Origin: CBDULQ01 sp965368115
GTDB lineage: Bacteria; Pseudomonadota; Gammaproteobacteria; SZUA-229
Reading direction: 5' to 3'
Length of the DNA: 16,424 nt
NCBI GenBank assembly: GCA_965368115.1
Contig: CBDULQ010000061.1
Location: 1 to 16,424 of the forward strand
The notes below the pieces were generated by a model. The model was not told where the DNA came from and made no database searches. It saw only the letters and a list, made by a program, of their open reading frames with translations. A program made the translations under genes and the position numbers. Of the stretch, positions 12,723-16,424 are shown in pieces; within the stretch, counting starts at the first letter, position 1; every line of letters begins with the position of its first letter.

Positions 12723-12751
12723 ATTTTACAGAACAAAGCCGGGTCCGTGAA
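12723..12751 (-). promoter_or_regulatory. Sigma-70 promoter of proS
   Basis: On the minus strand TTCACG (12746-12751) and TAAAAT (12723-12728) are separated by exactly 17 bases, four and five matches to consensus. Transcription would start near 12716, about 26 bases before the ATG. It begins only about 30 bases after the tautomerase stop, and proS therefore has its own promoter. Confidence 0.55.
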
Positions 12752-12783
12752 TAACAACCCGGTATCTGGCGCGATAACAAAAA

Positions 12784-13122
12784 TTAGAAGGTAGCGCCTT
12801 TCCAGCCCCACATGTGGCGTTCGGCGTTGCTGAACTCGATGTATACGCGGCTGCCATCGATGCCTAGCTGCTCACTGACCCAGTTGCACAGGCCGGCGGA
12901 CAGCTCGGCGGTTTTCTGCTCCGGCAGACCGATGCTTTTCAGTTCCAGGTAGGCGGCAGGTTGATCGTTGCCGGCAAATACCAGCGCCTGCTGATCTTCG
13001 ATCAGCACCATGACATAGGTTTCCGGCTTGGCAATGATATCGGCAGTGAGTTTCGATGCCTGCAATGCGGTTGCAGATTTGTCGGCAATGCGAGTGTTGG
13101 TGCGAATATTCAGTAATGGCAT
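12784..13122 (-). CDS. MIF/phenylpyruvate tautomerase family protein
   Basis: A 112-residue protein of the macrophage-migration-inhibitory-factor family within the tautomerase superfamily. Proline 2, which becomes the N-terminal catalytic base after methionine removal, is present (MPLLNIRTNT). Family landmarks follow: KPETYVMVLIED, AAYLELKSIGLPEQKTAELSAGL, LGIDGSRVYIEF and the C-terminal GWKGATF. These proteins are trimers with keto-enol tautomerase activity on phenylpyruvate-like compounds. The CxxC redox motif of vertebrate MIF is absent. It is transcribed after the DUF4124 gene with a 37-base gap and before proS. The physiological substrate in bacteria is generally unknown. Confidence 0.88.
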   Translation of the reverse strand: MPLLNIRTNTRIADKSATALQASKLTADIIAKPETYVMVLIEDQQALVFAGNDQPAAYLELKSIGLPEQKTAELSAGLCNWVSEQLGIDGSRVYIEFSNAERHMWGWKGATF

Positions 13123-13159
13123 GACATTTTAATCCGGTTCGTGTTGCCGGTATCAGGGT

Positions 13160-13597
13160 CTAGTTGCAATATTTGTTGATACGTTCCTGCTCGCGTTTGA
13201 TGCGGTCCTGGCGTTCATCTTCACCCATGTAGCGAATATTACCGTCCTTGTCGCGCAATTTGACGCGGCCACGGGAGTTGATGGTTTCCAGCGATTTGCG
13301 CGCATCATTACAAGCTTTTTTCTTCTCTTCCGGATTCATTTCCGGTTTTTTCTGTTGTGTGTCGCCCTGTGTGTCTGCGCCCGTTTCATCCTCTGTTTTC
13401 AACGATGGGCGTTTGTATGTGGAAGTCACAGTCGGTGCTTTGCTGGGTACATTCATTTTTTCTGCGCTGGCCTCCGGCGGCTTGCGTTCGGAATAATGAA
13501 TTTTGCCTTCCTCGTCCACCCACTTGTAAATGGTGCCGAAACAGAGCGCGGGGAACAACATTGATATAGATAAAATACTCAAAATTCTCGCAAGCAT
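13160..13597 (-). CDS. DUF4124-domain exported protein
   Basis: A 145-residue secreted protein. Residues 1-21 are a signal peptide (LARILSILSISMLFPALCFG). Directly after it comes the DUF4124 motif TIYKWVDEEGKIHYSERKPP (22-41), a small beta-hairpin common in proteobacterial envelope proteins of unknown role. The middle (50-90) is low-complexity, rich in T, K, E and Q. A charged helical end (91-145) holds RGRVKLRDKDGNIRYMGEDER and two cysteines, C96 and C144, which could form a disulfide. The ATG at 13597 is preferred over an upstream in-frame GTG at 13636 because GGAAGG lies eight bases before it and the signal peptide then has normal length. It is divergent from the RND efflux operon. Confidence 0.75.
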   Translation of the reverse strand: MLARILSILSISMLFPALCFGTIYKWVDEEGKIHYSERKPPEASAEKMNVPSKAPTVTSTYKRPSLKTEDETGADTQGDTQQKKPEMNPEEKKKACNDARKSLETINSRGRVKLRDKDGNIRYMGEDERQDRIKREQERINKYCN

Positions 13598-13650
13598 TCG
13601 ACTGACCTTCCAGATACAATTACAATGTTTCTTCACGATTTCGGTAGTTT

Positions 13651-13659
13651 TTTATAGCA
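13651..13659 (-). promoter_or_regulatory. Extended -10 promoter for the DUF4124 gene
   Basis: The minus strand reads TGC-TATAAA, an extended -10 element, about 54 bases before the ATG. No good -35 accompanies it, which is acceptable for extended -10 promoters. It faces a plus-strand candidate about 16 bases away. Confidence 0.38.
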
Positions 13660-13674
13660 GCACCGAGCATACAC

Positions 13675-13683
13675 TGTTATAGA
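13675..13683 (+). promoter_or_regulatory. Extended -10 promoter for the RND efflux operon
   Basis: TGT-TATAGA reads as an extended -10, 62 bases before the adaptor ATG. There is no clear -35. The two back-to-back -10 elements of the divergent genes lie so close that one regulator could cover both. Confidence 0.3.
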
Positions 13684-13745
13684 ACAATATTGGAACCTTT
13701 GTTGTGACCTGTGACCCGCATCCAAATCGACCCAAGGCCGAGGCT

Positions 13746-14786
13746 ATGATTCGAATCCTGTTTTCCCTGCTGCTGTTAACCGTGCTCACTACAGCCGGTG
13801 CAGAACAGACATCGCTGGAGACCCAGCCGGCGACTCAATCGACGGTTCCGGTGGTGTACCAGGCTCATGGTTTTATCGAAGCGGTCAACAAGGCGACCAT
13901 GAAGGCGGAAACTTCGGGACGTATCGCCGCGATTAATTTCGATGTGGATGACATCGTCAGCAAGGGTGAAATCATCGCCCAGTTTCGCAACAAGCGCCAG
14001 AAAGCGGAACTGGATCTGGCCCTGGCCGGGCTGGAAGAGGTCAAGGCTGAACTGAGCCGCGCCCAGTCCGATTACGATCGTTACCAGGATCTATTCGAAC
14101 AGAAACTGGTAGCGAAGACTGTACTGGACAAGGCCAGCGCCGATCTGAAAGCGGCTAAAGCACGCATGGATGCCGCCCAGGCACGCATCAAGAGCGCCCG
14201 TGAAGAATACGAAAACACCATCATTCGCGCACCTTACAGCGGCATCGTGACACAGCGTCACGTGGAAGTGGGCGAAGCCGTGAATCCCGGTTCGCCGCTG
14301 GTCAGTGGTATTTCTCTGGACCTGATCCGTGCCGTGGTGGATGTGCCGCAGAATTTCGTCGACCCGATTCGCCGCAACCATCGCGCCATCATTTATCAGC
14401 CGGACGCGGAGCAGCTGAGCAGCGATAAAATCACCGTGTTTCCCTATGCCGATGACAAAAGCCACACCTTCCGGGTGCGCGTGGAATTGCCGCAGGGTGT
14501 CGAGGGGCTGTATCCCGGAATGACGGTGAAGCTGGGTTTTGTGGTCAGCGAGGAATCGGTGTTGATGGTGCCGGCATCGGCGCTGGTCAGCCGTGGCGAG
14601 ATTACTGCAGTGTATGTGAAGGATCCCCGGCGCGGTGTGGTGATGCGTCAGGTGCGCGCCGGGGAAACCATCAAGGGTACCGGTACCGTTATTCTCGCCG
14701 GCCTGGATGAAAACGAACAGGTGTACCTGGACCCCCTGGCCGCGACCGTTGCCCTGAAACAACAGAAGCAGAAGACTGAGGAATGA
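13746..14786 (+). CDS. RND efflux periplasmic adaptor (membrane-fusion protein)
   Basis: A 346-residue HlyD/AcrA-type adaptor. Residues 1-19 are a signal peptide (LLLLTVLTTAGAE), without lipobox. The first lipoyl half is at about 48-80 (KAETSGRIAAINFDVDDIVSKGE), and a coiled-coil hairpin runs about 85-160 (RAQSDYDRYQDLFEQKLVAK, with EEYENTI). The second lipoyl half is APYSGIVTQRHVEVGEAVNPG. A beta-barrel and membrane-proximal domain follow (LYPGMTVKLGFVV, VPASALVSR). It links the RND permease to an outer-membrane channel. AAGG lies eight bases before the chosen ATG; the in-frame codon at 13704 has no ribosome site. The stop overlaps the permease start (ATGA). No outer-membrane factor follows within the window. 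Confidence 0.9.
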   Translation: MIRILFSLLLLTVLTTAGAEQTSLETQPATQSTVPVVYQAHGFIEAVNKATMKAETSGRIAAINFDVDDIVSKGEIIAQFRNKRQKAELDLALAGLEEVKAELSRAQSDYDRYQDLFEQKLVAKTVLDKASADLKAAKARMDAAQARIKSAREEYENTIIRAPYSGIVTQRHVEVGEAVNPGSPLVSGISLDLIRAVVDVPQNFVDPIRRNHRAIIYQPDAEQLSSDKITVFPYADDKSHTFRVRVELPQGVEGLYPGMTVKLGFVVSEESVLMVPASALVSRGEITAVYVKDPRRGVVMRQVRAGETIKGTGTVILAGLDENEQVYLDPLAATVALKQQKQKTEE

Positions 14787-16424
14787 GTCAGCAAGATGAT
14801 CAGCAGCTGGGCTTTTCCGGTCGGCTGGCAAAACAGTTTCTAACCACCGAAATCACTCTGCTGCTGGCGCTGGTGGGGTTGCTGATGGGCGTGTTTGCCG
14901 TACTCATCACGCCGCGTGAGGAAGAGCCCCAGATCAACGTCACCTTCGCCAATGTGTTCGTCAGTTTTCCGGGGGCTTCCGCCAAAGAAGTGGAATCCCT
15001 GGTGAGTGCGCCGGCGGAACAGATCATGTCGGAAATCAGCGGTGTGAAGCATGTATATTCCCTGTCGCGCCCGGGTCTGTCGGTGCTGACGGTGGAATAC
15101 GAAGTCGGTGAGGATCGTACTCAGGCCATCGTCCGCCTCTATAACAAGATCTTTTCCAACAGCGACTGGTATCCGGCCAATATGGGCATAGCCCAGCCGG
15201 TGATCAAACCCAAGGGCATCGACGATGTGCCCATCGTCAGTTTGACCCTGTGGACCGATGATCAGCAACGTAGCAGCTACGACCTGTTACAGGTGGCGCA
15301 TGCCCTGGAAGCGGAACTCAAGCGGGTGCCGGGTACCCGCGATGTCTTCACCATCGGTGGTCCGCGCCAGGTGGTGCATGTGAAACTCGATACCGATCGA
15401 CTCGCCTCCTATGACCTGTCGCTGAATGACCTGCAGACCGCACTGTCCATGGGCAACAGCTCGAGCAATGCCGGTTACCTGGTCAACGATAATCACGAAA
15501 TTCAGATTACCGCCGGCGAGTTCCTGCGCAACGCGGAAGAAGTGGCGAGCCTGGTGGTGTCGGTGCACGACAACAAGCCGGTGTATCTGCGTGATGTGGC
15601 GGACGTCAGTTTCGGTCCCGCCTATCCCGATACCTATGTATTTCACGGCGAGGGTGTGGCGCACAACGAACACGGCCTGGCGCGCAACTTCCCGGCCGTG
15701 ACCCTGGCGATTGCCAAAAAGCCGGGGACCAATGCGGTGGACATCGCCAATGCGGTGATCGAGCGCATGGGAAAACTGCAGGGCATTTTTCTGCCTGACG
15801 GGGTGCATGTCAGCGTCACCCGGAATTACGGCAAGACCGCGGACGACAAGGCGAAAACCCTGATTACCAAACTGATCTTCGCCACCTCGGTTGTGGTGTT
15901 GCTGGTGCTCTGGGCGCTGGGACTGAAAGAGGCCTTCATCGTCGGTACCGCCGTGGTGATTACCCTGGCCATTACCCTGTTCGCGTCCTGGGCCTGGGGT
16001 TTCACTCTGAATCGGGTGTCCCTGTTCGCACTGATTTTTTCCATCGGTATTCTGGTCGATGACGCCATCGTGGTGGTGGAGAACATTCATCGCCATTTGA
16101 GTATGGGACGCAAGAAACTGGTTGACCTGATCCCCGCGGCCGTGGACGAGGTCGGTGGACCGACCATCCTGGCCACCTTCACAGTGATTGCCGCGCTGTT
16201 GCCGATGGCCTTCGTCAGCGGTTTGATGGGGCCCTACATGAGCCCGATTCCGATCAATGCCAGTATGGGTATGCTGATATCGCTGGCGGTGGCCTTTGTG
16301 ATCACACCGTGGATGGTGCACAAGGTATTTTCCATGGCTGGCCACCAGGTCCACGAAGAGGCCGGTCCGGGCAAGATCGTCAACCTGTTCGAACATCTGA
16401 TCGGCCCCTTCCTGGATGATGAGC
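14783..16424 (+). CDS. RND efflux permease, AcrB-like, N-terminal half
   Basis: The frame opens at ATG 14783, overlapping the adaptor stop by four bases, and is still open at the right edge after 547 codons. RND permeases are normally about 1000-1070 residues, so about half is visible. TM1 is at about 25-43, followed by PREEEPQINV. The porter domain has FPGASAKEVESLV and GIDDVPIVSLTL. TM2 is at about 362-381. TM4 contains SIGILVDDAIVVVENIH with the proton-relay aspartates D426 and D427. It uses proton motive force to export substrates through the adaptor. The substrate cannot be fixed: the proton-relay DD is kept, and the porter loops do not settle between drug (HAE) and metal (HME) groups. 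A long opposite-strand frame over 15287-16396 is a compositional shadow. Confidence 0.92.
   Translation, partial: MSQQDDQQLGFSGRLAKQFLTTEITLLLALVGLLMGVFAVLITPREEEPQINVTFANVFVSFPGASAKEVESLVSAPAEQIMSEISGVKHVYSLSRPGLSVLTVEYEVGEDRTQAIVRLYNKIFSNSDWYPANMGIAQPVIKPKGIDDVPIVSLTLWTDDQQRSSYDLLQVAHALEAELKRVPGTRDVFTIGGPRQVVHVKLDTDRLASYDLSLNDLQTALSMGNSSSNAGYLVNDNHEIQITAGEFLRNAEEVASLVVSVHDNKPVYLRDVADVSFGPAYPDTYVFHGEGVAHNEHGLARNFPAVTLAIAKKPGTNAVDIANAVIERMGKLQGIFLPDGVHVSVTRNYGKTADDKAKTLITKLIFATSVVVLLVLWALGLKEAFIVGTAVVITLAITLFASWAWGFTLNRVSLFALIFSIGILVDDAIVVVENIHRHLSMGRKKLVDLIPAAVDEVGGPTILATFTVIAALLPMAFVSGLMGPYMSPIPINASMGMLISLAVAFVITPWMVHKVFSMAGHQVHEEAGPGKIVNLFEHLIGPFLDDE

Noticed and set aside
15287..16396. 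Long open frame (369 codons) on the minus strand
   Set aside because: It lies wholly opposite the RND permease, whose motifs are unmistakable. The translated product is rich in His, Gln, Gly and Arg without any domain pattern, typical of the antisense of GC-rich coding sequence.
1..16424. CRISPR arrays, tRNAs, insertion sequences, prophage or integration sites
   Set aside because: I saw no regularly spaced repeats, cloverleaf sequences, transposase frames, terminal inverted repeats or direct-repeat junctions by eye; a covariance-model and repeat scan would be needed to exclude small ones.

Overview
The window is about 16.4 kb of gene-dense, moderately GC-rich bacterial chromosome. Gene content points to a gammaproteobacterium: the end of hda, an arsC-wrbA-DUF2069 cluster, a bacterial-type proS with an editing insertion, TolC/RND efflux parts and a DUF4124 protein. 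The repertoire (hemerythrin-like protein, Crp/Fnr regulator beside a DUF2892 protein, periplasmic thioredoxin) would suit a marine or sulfur-cycling member, but that is inference. I see no tRNA, rRNA, CRISPR array, insertion sequence or phage gene.

Left part (1-3468): the 3' end of hda, then a 91-residue stand-alone LysR/OxyR-type DNA-binding domain with its own perfect hairpin terminator. On the minus strand are a hemerythrin-like gene (perfect -10 box upstream) and a tight arsC-wrbA-DUF2069 operon. Divergent from arsC is a LysM lipoprotein gene with a strong terminator. The arsC/LysM intergenic region carries a TGAT-N4-ATCA palindrome of Crp/Fnr type.

Centre (3469-9444): after a 331-base gene-free stretch with two hairpins and a near-consensus sigma-54 promoter, six plus-strand genes follow with overlaps or short gaps. 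They encode a periplasmic thioredoxin, a TolC-like outer-membrane factor, a short HlyD-like adaptor, an acylphosphatase, a GspE/PilB-type ATPase and a cyclic-nucleotide-binding protein with an unrecognised C-terminal half. No inner-membrane pump and no GspF/PilC platform or pilin is present. The first four are translationally linked, and the last two form a probable ATPase/second-messenger-sensor pair. This is the most unusual part of the window.

Right part (9445-16424): a minus-strand operon runs proS -> lytic transglycosylase -> Crp/Fnr regulator -> DUF2892 membrane protein. Upstream of it, also on the minus strand, are a DUF4124 protein and a MIF-family tautomerase. Divergent from these is an RND efflux operon, a complete periplasmic adaptor followed by an AcrB-like permease that runs off the right edge.
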